Below the pieces are notes generated by a model. The model was not told where the DNA came from and searched no databases. It saw nothing but the letters and a program-made list of their open reading frames with translations. 64,000 nucleotides of DNA from assembly GCF_024499015.1 (NCBI RefSeq), contig NZ_CP098604.1, positions 248,001 to 312,000 of the forward strand. Direction: 5' to 3'. The position numbers were made by a program, and so were the translations under genes. Shown here piece after piece: positions 47,698-55,488 of this stretch (within the stretch, counting starts at the first letter, position 1; every line of letters begins with the position of its first letter). This DNA is from Xanthomonas hortorum pv. pelargonii. GTDB taxonomy: Bacteria > Pseudomonadota > Gammaproteobacteria > Xanthomonadales > Xanthomonadaceae.

Positions 47698-48016
47698 ATG
47701 TTCGGTCGAAAAAATCGTTTTCCGCTGCGAGGCGTGTAGTGCAAGGCTCATCAAACGCACAAGCTTTCTCGCGCATAAGTTCCTTCGCCACGACTCCTAT
47801 GTGTGTGAGAACCCGATGTGCGGTGCGACCTACACCGGCCATTCGGAGTTAACGGGTATTGCCAGCCCCAGCGGCGTACCCACCTCACACAGCGAGCTTC
47901 CACCGACACCAGCGTATGAGCGCGCCCAAGCGCTGCAGGCTTATCGCGAATCGCTAGGCGACCGCCAGCTGGATCTGATTCCCGTGAGCGGCGAGCCGTT
48001 CTTCCCTCACCTCTGA
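47698..48016 (+). pseudogene. Ogr/Delta-type zinc-finger activator, frameshifted
   Basis: Ogr (P2) and Delta (P4) are zinc-finger activators of P2 late promoters. Starting at ATG 47698 the frame reads MFGRK and then is lost. Removing one A from the A6 run at 47709-47714 gives MFGRKIVFRCEACSARLIKR and then TSFLAHKFLRHDSYVCENPMC with the family pattern C-x2-C...C-x4-C, then GATYTGHSEL, followed by an extension to the stop at 48016. Native length about 105 residues, longer than P2 Ogr (72). As written only a C-terminal piece from 47801 could be made, with half the zinc site missing. Confidence 0.8.
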
Positions 48017-48026
48017 GGCACCCCTA

Positions 48027-48305
48027 ATGCGAAAGACCCTTGATTGGGCGGCATTGCCGCCCACGGCGAAGCTTTGCCTGGAAGTCGCGCTAGTTCATGG
48101 CGGCCTGTTGAAAACCGAGCACGGTTACATCGGCCGCACTGCGCCTGCGCAGACCGCGCAGCGCTTCGGTGCGGTCGTGGTGGCCACCCTCATGCGCGAA
48201 GGACTTGCAACGTCTGACAGCGCCAATGAACGCCTTGTCGTGCTGACCGATGCCGCCGCCGTTTTGTTCCATCTCCAACTCGCAGACAGTGAGGTCGGCT
48301 CGTGA
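48027..48305 (+). CDS. small phage-type hypothetical protein
   Basis: A 92-residue protein (MRKTLDWAALPPTAKLCLEVALVHGG) with a GAGG ribosome-binding site. Contents are helical with a possible winged-helix character (AQRFGAVVVATLMREGLATSDSANERLVVLTDAA). No family recognised. Located between the Ogr-like gene and the primase; the stop overlaps the next ATG (TGATG), showing translational coupling. Confidence 0.6.
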   Translation: MRKTLDWAALPPTAKLCLEVALVHGGLLKTEHGYIGRTAPAQTAQRFGAVVVATLMREGLATSDSANERLVVLTDAAAVLFHLQLADSEVGS

Positions 48306-48514
48306 TGCACGCCAACAGCTAGTTCACAGCACAGGAGCCGCGATTCGTAGATGCGGCAAGCAATGTGCCGCAGCGCATCGCGCCACACGCCAAGCACGAA
48401 GAGGCACGCCTGCTCGCAGCCGCCGTTGACGCACACCGCCGTGCCGGCGGCACCTATGTCGTGATCGACAACGCTACAGCTTCGCTCGCGCCTCAGCGCC
48501 GGCTCGGCGTCTAA
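48305..48514 (+). pseudogene. small satellite gene interrupted by a TAG codon
   Basis: From ATG 48305, coupled to the previous stop, the frame reads MHANS, then TAG at 48320-48322, then stays open for 63 codons (FTAQEPRFVDAASNVPQRIA and on) to TAA at 48512-48514. A single C-to-T change from CAG (Gln) would explain the stop. The open part has normal codon use. Function unknown. Ten bases later the primase gene begins. Confidence 0.5.
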
Positions 48515-48524
48515 GGAAGTTTCG

Positions 48525-51221
48525 ATGCAAGAGGATCTGCGACAACAGGTGCTGTCCCGACTAGAACGGGATTACGGACTCAAGCACCGGAGTGGTACCG
48601 AGTACATGCGCGGTGGCAAGTGCCCGTCGTGCAGCAAGAAAGAGCTCTACACCAACCATCTCAAGCCATGGGTGGTGAAGTGCGGCCGTCAATCCAAGTG
48701 CGGGCGCGAGCTGCACGTCAAGGATTTGTACGACGACCTGTTCGACGATTGGTCCAAACGCTTCCAGCCAACGGCTGCGGCCCCCAACGCTGCGGCCGAT
48801 GCATACCTGCAGTTCTCGCGTGGCTTTGACCTGGCACCGCTGAAAGGTCTCTACTCCCAGGACAGCCACTACGATCGCAAGATCACCGCCGGCACCGCGA
48901 CCGTGCGCTTTGCGCTGGTCAAGGGCGGCTGGTGGGAGCGCCTGATTGATCGTCCGCATCGCTTCGGCAAGCAGAAGGCGCGCTTTGCGCCAGGCCAGAG
49001 CTATGCGGGTGTGTGGTGGGCGGCGCCTTCCGCGCTGACAGCCATGCAGACGGCGCGCGAGGTGTGGATCGTTGAGGGCATCTTTGATGCGATCGCACTC
49101 CTGCAGCACGGCATGTGCGCAGTGTCGGCCATGTCCTCCAACGCATTTCCGGAGGAATCACTGCGCGAGCTGGCCAAGGCACGCATGGCCGACCTTCCGA
49201 CGCTCGTGTGGGCACTGGACAACGAGCCAGGCGCCCGTGCTTACACGCACAAGCACATCAAGCGCGCAGCGGCGCTGGGCTTCAACTCGCGCGCAGCGCA
49301 GATCGTCCAGCGCGATGGCAAGAAGACCGACTGGAACGACCTGCATCTGCGCGCTATCGCGTCCGATGATGCCAAGCAATGGGACAACGACGTCAAGGAA
49401 GCCCGCTACCAAGGCGACCTGCTTGTGGCCCGCTCGGCGGTGGACAAAGGCCTGCTGATGTTCGAACACGACGGCCGCAACGACTTCTGGCTGGAGTATC
49501 GCTCCCGCCTGTATTGGTTCGATTTCGATACTCAGCGCTTCGACAAGCTGCGCAAGGAGAAGCTGGGTGACATTGATGCCGACGACGGCGACGAGGTTGC
49601 GGCCGAGGATCTGAAGAAGATCAAGCGCGCCGCGTGCTCCGTCCAGAAGATCGCCAACTGCTACCCGGAGGCGCTGTATTTCCAGCGCTAAGAGGTAACG
49701 GATGAGAGCTGGTACTACTTCCGCGTCGATTTTCCGCACGACGGTCCCAGCGTGAAGGGCACCTTTACCGGTGGTCATGTCGCCAGCGCGTCCGAGTTCA
49801 AGAAGCGCCTGATCTCGCTGGCGGCCGGCGCCATGTTCACCGGCACCGGCCACCAGCTGGACCGTCTGATCGAAGAGCAGACCGAGGCAATCAAGACGGT
49901 CGACGCCATCGATTTCGTGGGCTACAGCAGGGAACACCGCGCCTACCTGCTCGGCGATATGGCGGTGCGCGACGGCGAGTTGGTGACGGCCAACGAGGAG
50001 GACTACTTCGAGTTCGACAAGCTGCGTTTGAAGACCACGCAGAAGTCCATCCGATTGGAGATCCAGCGCGACGCCGAGGCGTTCCGCGTGGATTGGCTGC
50101 CATGGCTGTGGCAGTGCTTCGGCACGCACGGCATGGTCGCCATGACGTTCTGGTTTGGCTCGTTGTTCGCCGAGCAGATCCGCGCCGGGCACAAGAGCTT
50201 TCCGTTCCTTGAAGCCACCGGTGAAGCCGGCGCCGGCAAGACCACGCTGCTGACGTTCCTGTGGAAGCTGCTGGGCCGCTCGGACTACGAGGGCTTCGAC
50301 CCGGCCAAATCGTCCAAGGCCGGCCGTGCACGCGCCATGGGCCAGGTGTCCGGCATGCCCGTCGTCCTGTTGGAGGCCGATCGCAGCGAGCCAGACAAAG
50401 CCCATTCAAAGACGTTCGAGTGGGATGAGCTGAAGGACTTCTTCGGCGGCGGCACGCTGGCAACGCGTGGCATGCGCAATGGCGGCAACGAGACCTACGA
50501 GCCGCCGTTTCGCGGCACGATCGTGATCACCCAGAACGCCGCAGTGGACGCCAGCGAGGCGATCCTCACGCGCATCGTGAAGCTGCATTTCAAGCGGCCG
50601 CAGGTCACCACCGAAAGCCGCATCGCGGCCGACAACCTCAATGCGCTGCAGGTCGAAGAGGTGAGCCACTTCCTCGTGCGTGCCATTCGCCAAGAGCGCG
50701 CAATCCTCGATCTGTTCGCTGAGCGGGTGAAGGTGTTTGAGGCCAAGCTTCGCGCTCAGCAGGATCTCCGCCTCGAGCGCGTTATCAAGAACCACGCGCA
50801 GATGCTGGCGCTGTTCGACTGTCTGCGCCTCGTTGTCGCTCTACCTGACGACATGGTCGAGCAGACGCGGCTCGCGTTGTTGGACATGGCGCTGGAACGA
50901 CAAAAGGCGATCAGCGCAGACCACGCGATGGTCAACGAATTCTGGGAGGTCTACGAATACCTCGAAGCGACCGGCCACGGCAAAGCTGTGGTCAACCACA
51001 GCCGCGACGCTCAGAGGATTGCGATCAACCTCAATCACTTCGCTGCGCGTGCTTCGCAGTTCAGTCAGCCAGTACCCGATCTCAAGGTGCTGCGTGCGTT
51101 GCTCGGGGACTCGCGCCGGCACAAGTTCATCGGCGCGAACGTGGCCGTCAACAGCGCCGTCCTCAAGGACGATCTGACTGGCGTCGGCACCACCGTGAAG
51201 TGCTGGGTGTTCGCCAAATGA
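48525..51221 (+). pseudogene. satellite/phage primase-helicase interrupted by an in-frame TAA
   Basis: Two collinear open frames (48525-49691 and 49692-51221) lie in the same reading frame, separated only by TAA at 49689-49691. Translation across the stop (ALYFQR, stop, EVTDESWYYFRVDFPHDGPS) is continuous. The full protein would have about 898 codons. N-terminus: Cys-rich zinc finger (GGKCPSCSKKELYTN, VVKCGRQSKCGREL). Then a toprim-like segment (EVWIVEGIFDAIALLQHG, LVWALDNEPG). C-terminal half: P-loop helicase with Walker A EATGEAGAGKTTLL (about 563-576) and VVLLEADRSEPD. Such fusions prime and unwind DNA at the satellite origin. A truncated primase and a helicase from GTG 49752 could still be made. 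A good ribosome-binding site (AAGGAAG) precedes 48525. Confidence 0.82.
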
Positions 51222-51445
51222 GCGCGCTTGCACATGTGGGAAATTTTGAGAAATTTTCGTTGACTTCTACCCAGGAGCGGAGCAACCATTGCCGCGTCGC
51301 CGCAAAATCGGCGACCGGGATTGGCGTCCCGACTTCTCAAGGCGCAACAGCGCCCATCGATCGATGCCTGGCGCTTTTTCTCGCCCGGCGTTCGCTCGGG
51401 CGCGAGCCTGCCAGTTCTATGGCGGGCGGTGCGTGGGGGCCGTAA
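51218..51445 (+). CDS. small ORF overlapping the primase stop, Ash-like
   Basis: ATG at 51218 overlaps the primase TGA (ATGA). The 75-residue product (MSALAHVGNFEKFSLTSTQE, then VAAKSATGIGVPTSQG and SSMAGGAWGP) resembles in style the Ash family of short P4/enteric-satellite ORFs, which share AKS...GIG.P and MAGG phrases. This is a resemblance only. The coding potential is doubtful because the region also holds strong RNA structure. Confidence 0.35.
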   Translation: MSALAHVGNFEKFSLTSTQERSNHCRVAAKSATGIGVPTSQGATAPIDRCLALFLARRSLGREPASSMAGGAWGP

Positions 51446-51453
51446 GGCCCGCC

Positions 51454-51540
51454 GGTTCCTTGAGTCCGGTACGCCAACCCGCACCGTCCGCCACCCCGAT
51501 TGGCGTCGGGGCGGCGGATTCCAGTCAACTCAAGGAATCC
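51454..51540 (+). promoter_or_regulatory. structured leader that pairs with the ribosome-binding site of the next gene
   Basis: TTCCTTGAGT (51456-51465) is complementary to ACTCAAGGAA (51528-51537), which contains the AAGGA ribosome-binding site of the ATG at 51544. Inside lies a second strong hairpin, CCGCC-A-CCCCG (51488-51498) with CGGGG-C-GGCGG (51507-51517), loop ATTGGCGT. A further stem GGCGGGC/GCCCGCC joins 51421-51427 with 51447-51453. Together these make a compact structured RNA. Confidence 0.6.
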
Positions 51541-51543
51541 ACC

Positions 51544-51761
51544 ATGCCCTACGACGCTCAAGAAGCGCCGGCCAACGCCGGCGTCAGATCGCCCATTACT
51601 TCGGCCTGATCGCCGACACCCTCGACTGGAACCACACCGCTTGGCTCGCCCTGCAGGCGAAGCTGCAGGCCATGGGCAAGGCACCCGAGGCGCTGACCTT
51701 GGCCGACGTCGAGGCCGCCATTTCCAGCATCAATGCCGACCTGGCCGAGGTGCGCCAGTGA
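51544..51761 (+). pseudogene. small satellite gene, frameshifted after codon 12 or so
   Basis: The frame from ATG 51544 (AAGGA upstream) reads MPYDAQEAPANA and then soon stops. Restoring one lost base near 51575 gives MPYDAQEAPANA-RRQIAHYFGLIADTLDWNH and continues AWLALQAKLQAMGKAPEALTLADVEAAIS to the stop at 51759-51761, a helical protein of about 72 residues. The stop overlaps the next GTG. No family recognised. The coding quality of the second frame makes a frameshift the likely explanation. Confidence 0.6.
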
Positions 51762-52044
51762 GCCACCGCGACCTGCACAAGCGCTGCGCGTGGCTCCCGG
51801 CGTCTACCTGCTCCTGCAGATCCGGGCGACCGACGTGCTGGCCGAACTGTACGCCGACGGTCTGCATGACAGCCCACCGGTGATGTTCGCCTGCAGCGCG
51901 ATCGATGAGCCGAGCGCGTTGTTTCTTGTCGATGACGGCACCGGCTTGGTCATCGGCTCGTTGCACGTGGTCATGCCGGAAGCCGATGCCGCCGCGCTGC
52001 AGGAATGGGTGATAGAGCGAATGCCTGCATTGGAGGTGGCTTGA
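51758..52044 (+). pseudogene. small satellite gene, probable frameshift near its start
   Basis: GTG 51758 overlaps the previous TGA (GTGA) like the other genes of this cassette and reads MSHRDLHK. One lost base near 51782 would join it to LRVAPGVYLLLQIRATDVLAELYADGL and on to the stop at 52042-52044. As written, translation could begin at GTG 51790 to give 84 residues. The protein is beta-alpha in character (PPVMFACSAIDEPSALFLVDDGTG, HVVMPEADAAALQEWV). No family recognised. Confidence 0.5.
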
Positions 52045-52316
52045 TGGACGCCACTCATCCGAACACACAGCTGCCGGAGGACGCTGATTTCTCGATCAGT
52101 GAAGAGGAACAATTCCGACTCTGGCGCGCGTATCACGCGGCGGCATTGCTTGCCGCGCTGACCAACGACATCGCGATCGAGGCAGGCATCAATCACGACG
52201 GACCGGCGGCAGTGGCCGAGTACATCCGCCACGAACTGCTTGATGTCCTCGGCGGCGCGCAGCGCCTGCGCGAGCTTGATCCCAGCATTTCGCCATCTGG
52301 CGCCGACCTGATCTAA
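52044..52316 (+). CDS. small satellite hypothetical protein
   Basis: ATG 52044 overlaps the previous stop (TGATG) and has a GGAGG ribosome-binding site eight bases upstream. 90 residues: a disordered acidic start (MDATHPNTQLPEDADFSI) and a helical body (EEEQFRLWRAYHAAALLAALTNDIAIEAG, AEYIRHELLDVLGGAQRLREL). Not recognised. Followed by a hairpin. Confidence 0.6.
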   Translation: MDATHPNTQLPEDADFSISEEEQFRLWRAYHAAALLAALTNDIAIEAGINHDGPAAVAEYIRHELLDVLGGAQRLRELDPSISPSGADLI

Positions 52317-52336
52317 CCCCGCAACAGCGGGCCGGC

Positions 52337-52358
52337 GGGCGGTGCTGTAACACCGCCC
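52337..52358 (+). terminator. hairpin between satellite genes
   Basis: GGGCGGTG (52337-52344) pairs with CACCGCCC (52351-52358) around CTGTAA. No T tract follows. It is either a weak terminator or a processing/stability element separating the genes before and after it. Confidence 0.45.
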
Positions 52359-52394
52359 CAAGGCCCTCCACCAACGCAACTCAGGAGAGTCGAT

Positions 52395-52820
52395 ATGCAA
52401 CAGCAAACTGGAACACGTCCAGCCACGGCAACACGTCTGCTGGCTTTGGGCACCGGACCCGGCCCGGAGGCTACCACGCCGATCGTTGACGCCTACGACC
52501 GCAGCATGGGCGACTGCTCAGCGACCATCACCATGCACGTCACGCATGGTGCGGTCGTGGTCACTGCCATCCTGAACATGGGACCGCTTCGCGAGGCTCG
52601 CCAAACGTGGGAGCGGCGGCGTGGCACTGGCACCGGCTGGAAACTCATCGACGGGCCTCGCCTGTGGACGACGGCAGAAGACCGCATTAGCACCGAGTTG
52701 GCTGAGTTTATGGACGGCCTGGATTTCCCATTTGACCTCGCCAACATGCTGCCGCGCAGGCCAGCTGCGGCTGCAGCTGCAGCAGTCGCACAGGCCGCAC
52801 GGGAGGTGGCCGATGGTTGA
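52395..52820 (+). CDS. satellite hypothetical protein
   Basis: A 141-residue protein with a good ribosome-binding site (AGGAGAG). The body has beta strands (CSATITMHVTHGAVVVTAILNM) and a WERRRGTGTGWKLIDGPRLW segment. The C-terminus is an Ala-rich helix (RRPAAAAAAAVAQAAREVADG). Not recognised. The next gene begins within its last codons. Confidence 0.6.
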   Translation: MQQQTGTRPATATRLLALGTGPGPEATTPIVDAYDRSMGDCSATITMHVTHGAVVVTAILNMGPLREARQTWERRRGTGTGWKLIDGPRLWTTAEDRISTELAEFMDGLDFPFDLANMLPRRPAAAAAAAVAQAAREVADG

Positions 52821-52995
52821 GTTGCTCGCTCTGGTGGTGGTCCTGGCGCCGGCCGCCGGCGGCGCGCTGGTCTACAAGCTGTGGACGTCGCGCCGTCCGC
52901 GCCTCACCCAGACCGGCCTGGCCGTTGGACAGGTGCCGCAGCGCCTGCGGCGCCGTGCTCGCATGGCTGTGCGGCGGGAGGCTGCACATGGCTGA
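52813..52995 (+). CDS. small membrane protein of the satellite
   Basis: A 60-residue protein (MVELLALVVVLAPAAGGALV) with one N-terminal membrane helix and a strongly basic tail (SRRPRLTQTGLAVGQ, QRLRRRARMAVRREA). Starts inside the end of the previous gene and overlaps the next one by eight bases. Small basic single-pass proteins of this kind in phage early regions may be toxins or signal-arrest proteins; no evidence beyond topology. Confidence 0.5.
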   Translation: MVELLALVVVLAPAAGGALVYKLWTSRRPRLTQTGLAVGQVPQRLRRRARMAVRREAAHG

Positions 52996-53260
52996 GTCCG
53001 TCATCCTTCTCGGCCCGCAAGGCAGCGCCAAATCTCTCAACGCCGAGGCTCTCTGTCAGAAACTCGGCCTGCAGAAGGTCATTGAGCTGGACGAAATGTT
53101 GTTCACGTTTCGCGCTGATCGCCTGGAGTCTTTCGGGCAACTGATCCTGACCTGCGACGAGCAGCAGGCTCGCACCTGGTCGGTGCGCTGGGGCCTGCGC
53201 CTCATGCGTGTCGAGGAAGCACGCGCCCAGCTCGGCGCCGCGTGGAGGACGCAGCCATGA
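52988..53260 (+). CDS. short P-loop-like protein of the satellite
   Basis: A 90-residue protein starting MAESVILLGPQGSAKSLNAE, which carries a Walker A-like loop GPQGSAKS directly after a beta strand. It also has LILTCDEQQARTW, which places an Asp-Glu after a hydrophobic strand as in a Walker B. It is much shorter than any standard NTPase. It could be a minimal nucleotide-binding protein or a partner of the helicase. Overlaps genes on both sides. Confidence 0.55.
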   Translation: MAESVILLGPQGSAKSLNAEALCQKLGLQKVIELDEMLFTFRADRLESFGQLILTCDEQQARTWSVRWGLRLMRVEEARAQLGAAWRTQP

Positions 53261-53481
53261 ACCTGCAGCGCACGATCGAGGTTGCTCGCGCCGCCGCGCG
53301 TATGGGTGGGCCTGGCCCTTTGTCCACGGGAGAGGCGCTGACCGCCGCTCTGGTGCTGAATCGCCACGATTGGCTGGCCGAGATGGACTACACCATCGCC
53401 GAGGCGCTAGACCGGATCGACACCGACACCGTGCAGCATCTGCGGGATGCCGAACGCGCGTTGCGCGTGGAGGTACCGTGA
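53257..53481 (+). CDS. small satellite hypothetical protein
   Basis: A 74-residue helical protein (MNLQRTIEVARAAARMGG, then TGEALTAALVLNRHDWLAEMDYTIAEALDRI). Starts by ATGA overlap with the P-loop gene and ends overlapping the next GTG. Not recognised; likely a small regulatory or structural partner. Confidence 0.55.
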   Translation: MNLQRTIEVARAAARMGGPGPLSTGEALTAALVLNRHDWLAEMDYTIAEALDRIDTDTVQHLRDAERALRVEVP

Positions 53482-53750
53482 CGCAACGTCAGGTCAACCA
53501 CGACAGTCCTTTGCCGCCTTGCACGAACGGCCACCTGGCTCGCCATATGCTCGACGCCCGCCGCCCCGAGGCGGGCGGCGGGCATTTCATCGAGTGCGTG
53601 TGTGGGCGCACGCAGAAGCATCCCAGTTACGAGCTGGCCATGACCGAGTGGCGCCGAGCTCATCGGATACGCGCACCGCGTCAGCCACATCCCCGCGCGC
53701 CAAACGTCGTGCAGCTTGGCCTGCGCTTCATTGGCACGCGGCAGCGATGA
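53478..53750 (+). CDS. small satellite protein with a possible zinc knuckle
   Basis: A 90-residue protein from GTG 53478 (GTGA overlap). It has two Cys/His pairs (PPCTNGHLARH and FIECVCGRTQKH) that could hold one zinc. Basic C-terminus (HRIRAPRQPHPRAP). Not recognised. The start is supported by the overlapping-codon pattern shared by the whole cassette. Confidence 0.55.
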   Translation: MTQRQVNHDSPLPPCTNGHLARHMLDARRPEAGGGHFIECVCGRTQKHPSYELAMTEWRRAHRIRAPRQPHPRAPNVVQLGLRFIGTRQR

Positions 53751-53956
53751 TCGATGGCGCAAATATGGAAGCGTTTCGCAGGGCTTGCGAGGCGCGCCAC
53801 TGGCTCCGGCAGGGCTACGTGGATGCGGCCAAGGTGCGAGAACTACGGCTCCGCATCGCCGCTCAGCGCGGCTACGCCGCTGCTGAGTTGCTCGTCGAGG
53901 AAATGCGCGAGCAATGGCTGCGCAGGCGGGAGTGGATTGAGGGACAAGGCGCGTGA
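53747..53956 (+). CDS. small satellite hypothetical protein
   Basis: A 69-residue, highly charged helical protein (MEAFRRACEARHWLRQGYV, AAKVRELRLRIAAQRGYAAAELLVEEMREQWLRRRE). ATGA overlap with the previous gene and GTG overlap with the next. Not recognised. May be a small DNA-binding or dimerisation protein. Confidence 0.55.
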   Translation: MIDGANMEAFRRACEARHWLRQGYVDAAKVRELRLRIAAQRGYAAAELLVEEMREQWLRRREWIEGQGA

Positions 53957-54171
53957 GCAATCCGGTGATTACGTTCGAGGATCTGCGTCGCCTTTGTGCG
54001 CCGGTCGGTCCTGCTCCGCGTGCATCGACGGTAGTGCGGTGGGCGCGCGAGCAGGGAATTCTCTACAAGTACGACGGAAGGGGCGGAATCTGGACAACCC
54101 TGGACGCGCTCAACGCTGCAGTGGGACTGGCCCAAAACGCCGCTGAGCTACACAACAAGGAGCTGATCTGA
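53953..54171 (+). CDS. DUF4224-like excisionase/regulator
   Basis: A 72-residue protein from GTG 53953. The pattern ITFEDLRRLCAPVGPAPRAST, then VVRWAREQGILYKYDGRGGIWTTLDALNAAVG fits DUF4224/winged excisionase-like proteins that are commonly encoded directly before phage integrases. The helix-turn-helix and the wing GRGGIW are visible. It overlaps the integrase start by one base (TGATG). Probably controls excision direction. Confidence 0.75.
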   Translation: MSNPVITFEDLRRLCAPVGPAPRASTVVRWAREQGILYKYDGRGGIWTTLDALNAAVGLAQNAAELHNKELI

Positions 54172-55412
54172 TGGGACGCGGCAGGAAGCGCAAGTTCAAC
54201 CCGGATATCCCCAGGCACATCGACCAAGACGCCCTCCCAAAGGGCGTCTACTGGGCCGATGGGCGCTGGTACATCATCGAACCGCATCCCGAGGGCGGTC
54301 CCACGAGGAAGCGCACCATTGCCTACGTGGATGCGAGACTTTCCGACCTCCACGCGGCCAGGGAGGCATCCCGTGGTGCCGGCCTGGTGGGCTCACTGCA
54401 GTACCTGGCCAACGCGTTCAAGCTCTCCACCGAGTACCGCGACCTGTCTCGCAGCACCCGCGATGACTACGATCGCCATGCAGAGGTGGCCTGCGGTTAC
54501 GTGCTGAAGGACGGCAGTCTGTTCGGGAGCCTGCAGGTGGACCGTCTGTCCGTTCCCCTGGTGCAGCGTCTGGTCGAAGCGCTCGCCAAGGGGCGGGAGG
54601 CAAGCGCCGTGCAGCCCGCGTTGCTGGCCCGTCCGTCCACGGCCAATCACACGCTGCGGTACCTGCACCGGCTGTTTGCCTGGGGCATACGCATCGGCCA
54701 TTGCAAGACCAACCCGGCCAGCGGCGTGCGCGGTGCGAAAGAGCGCGCGGACGCCAAGATGCCGGATCCGCAATCGTTCACGGCGGTGCTTGAGTTCGCC
54801 AAGTCACGCGCTGCATTGCCGCTGCACACAAAGGGAGCGGTCCCGCCATACATGCCGGCGGTGATGGTGCTGGCCTACAACGCACGTCTGCGCGGTGTCG
54901 AGGTGACCGACCTGACGGACGCGGACGCGCTCCAACAGGGAGTGCGCTGTACGCGCCGCAAGGGTTCTCGCGACAACATCACCGCCTGGAACGACGATCT
55001 GCGGTGGGCATGGATCTGGCTGCGGGACTACCGTGCTCAACGAATCCATGCACACAAACGACCGGTTCCCCTGCGCCCCGAGCAACGCGGCCTGTTGGTC
55101 ACCCAGACCGGCACGCGCTTGGCGCGATCAACATTGAAAACGGCCTGGCAGCGCTTGATCACGGCAGCGATCGAGGCCGGCGTGATCGAGGAAGAAGCAC
55201 GCTTCACGCTGCATGGCCTCAAGCATCGCGGCATCACTGACACGCGCGGTACGCGAGCGCACAAGCAAGATGCTGCAGGCCATATCACGCCGCAGATGAC
55301 GCACCGCTACGATCACGAGTTGCAGGTGATAGAGCCACCAACGTTGCCTACTGACGAAGCGTCGGCAGAGGCGTTAGCGTTCGTCGACCTGGTTAAGCCC
55401 TCAGAGTCGTGA
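54171..55412 (+). CDS. tyrosine-type site-specific integrase at tRNA-Asn
   Basis: A 413-residue phage-type integrase. N-terminal arm-binding domain (GVYWADGRWYIIEPHPEGG), SAM-like core-binding domain (about 75-200), catalytic domain from about 210. Catalytic residues: Arg in YNARLRGVEVTDL, Lys in TRRKGSRDNI, His-x-x-Lys-His-Arg in LHGLKHRGITD, then AGHITPQMTHRYDHE, which holds the second His and the nucleophilic Tyr. All are present, so the enzyme is probably functional. It lies 76 bases from the 3' end of tRNA-Asn. Confidence 0.92.
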   Translation: MGRGRKRKFNPDIPRHIDQDALPKGVYWADGRWYIIEPHPEGGPTRKRTIAYVDARLSDLHAAREASRGAGLVGSLQYLANAFKLSTEYRDLSRSTRDDYDRHAEVACGYVLKDGSLFGSLQVDRLSVPLVQRLVEALAKGREASAVQPALLARPSTANHTLRYLHRLFAWGIRIGHCKTNPASGVRGAKERADAKMPDPQSFTAVLEFAKSRAALPLHTKGAVPPYMPAVMVLAYNARLRGVEVTDLTDADALQQGVRCTRRKGSRDNITAWNDDLRWAWIWLRDYRAQRIHAHKRPVPLRPEQRGLLVTQTGTRLARSTLKTAWQRLITAAIEAGVIEEEARFTLHGLKHRGITDTRGTRAHKQDAAGHITPQMTHRYDHELQVIEPPTLPTDEASAEALAFVDLVKPSES

Positions 55413-55420
55413 GAGCTGCG

Positions 55421-55444
55421 AATTTTCCCGGTAATTTTCCCGGT
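55421..55444. repeat. tandem 12-base repeat in the attachment region
   Basis: AATTTTCCCGGT occurs twice in direct succession (55421-55432 and 55433-55444), between the integrase stop and tRNA-Asn. AT-rich compared with its surroundings. Short direct repeats in this position are often integrase arm sites or excisionase sites. Confidence 0.5.
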
Positions 55445-55452
55445 GCAACAAA

Positions 55453-55481
55453 AAGGGCTTGCGAATTGATCGCAAGCCCTT
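55453..55481. terminator. bidirectional terminator between integrase and tRNA-Asn
   Basis: A 12-base-pair perfect stem, AAGGGCTTGCGA (55453-55464) with TCGCAAGCCCTT (55470-55481), loop ATTGA. On the minus strand TTTTT-G-TT follows, ending the tRNA-Asn transcript. On the plus strand TGATGTTTT follows, ending the integrase transcript. Confidence 0.85.
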
Positions 55482-55488
55482 GATGTTT

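Larger units (their letters stand above)
46900..55488. mobile_element. candidate P4-like phage satellite integrated at tRNA-Asn (decayed)
   Basis: A compact element of about 8.6 kb: divergent XRE repressor, BcepMu gp16-like protein, Ogr/Delta zinc finger, toprim/P-loop primase-helicase, structured leader, about a dozen short overlapping genes, DUF4224 excisionase-like protein and an integrase next to tRNA-Asn. No terminase, capsid, portal or tail gene is present. P4-type satellites have an integrase, a repressor, a primase-helicase and an Ogr/Delta activator for a P2-like helper. The left boundary is approximate. At least five genes carry a frameshift or stop. Confidence 0.65.

Noticed and set aside
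55413..55488. Copy of the tmRNA 3' end at the right end of the accessory region
   Set aside because: I looked for the GGTTCGATTCCGCCCACCTC sequence and did not find a second copy, so the two integrases are treated as belonging to different elements.
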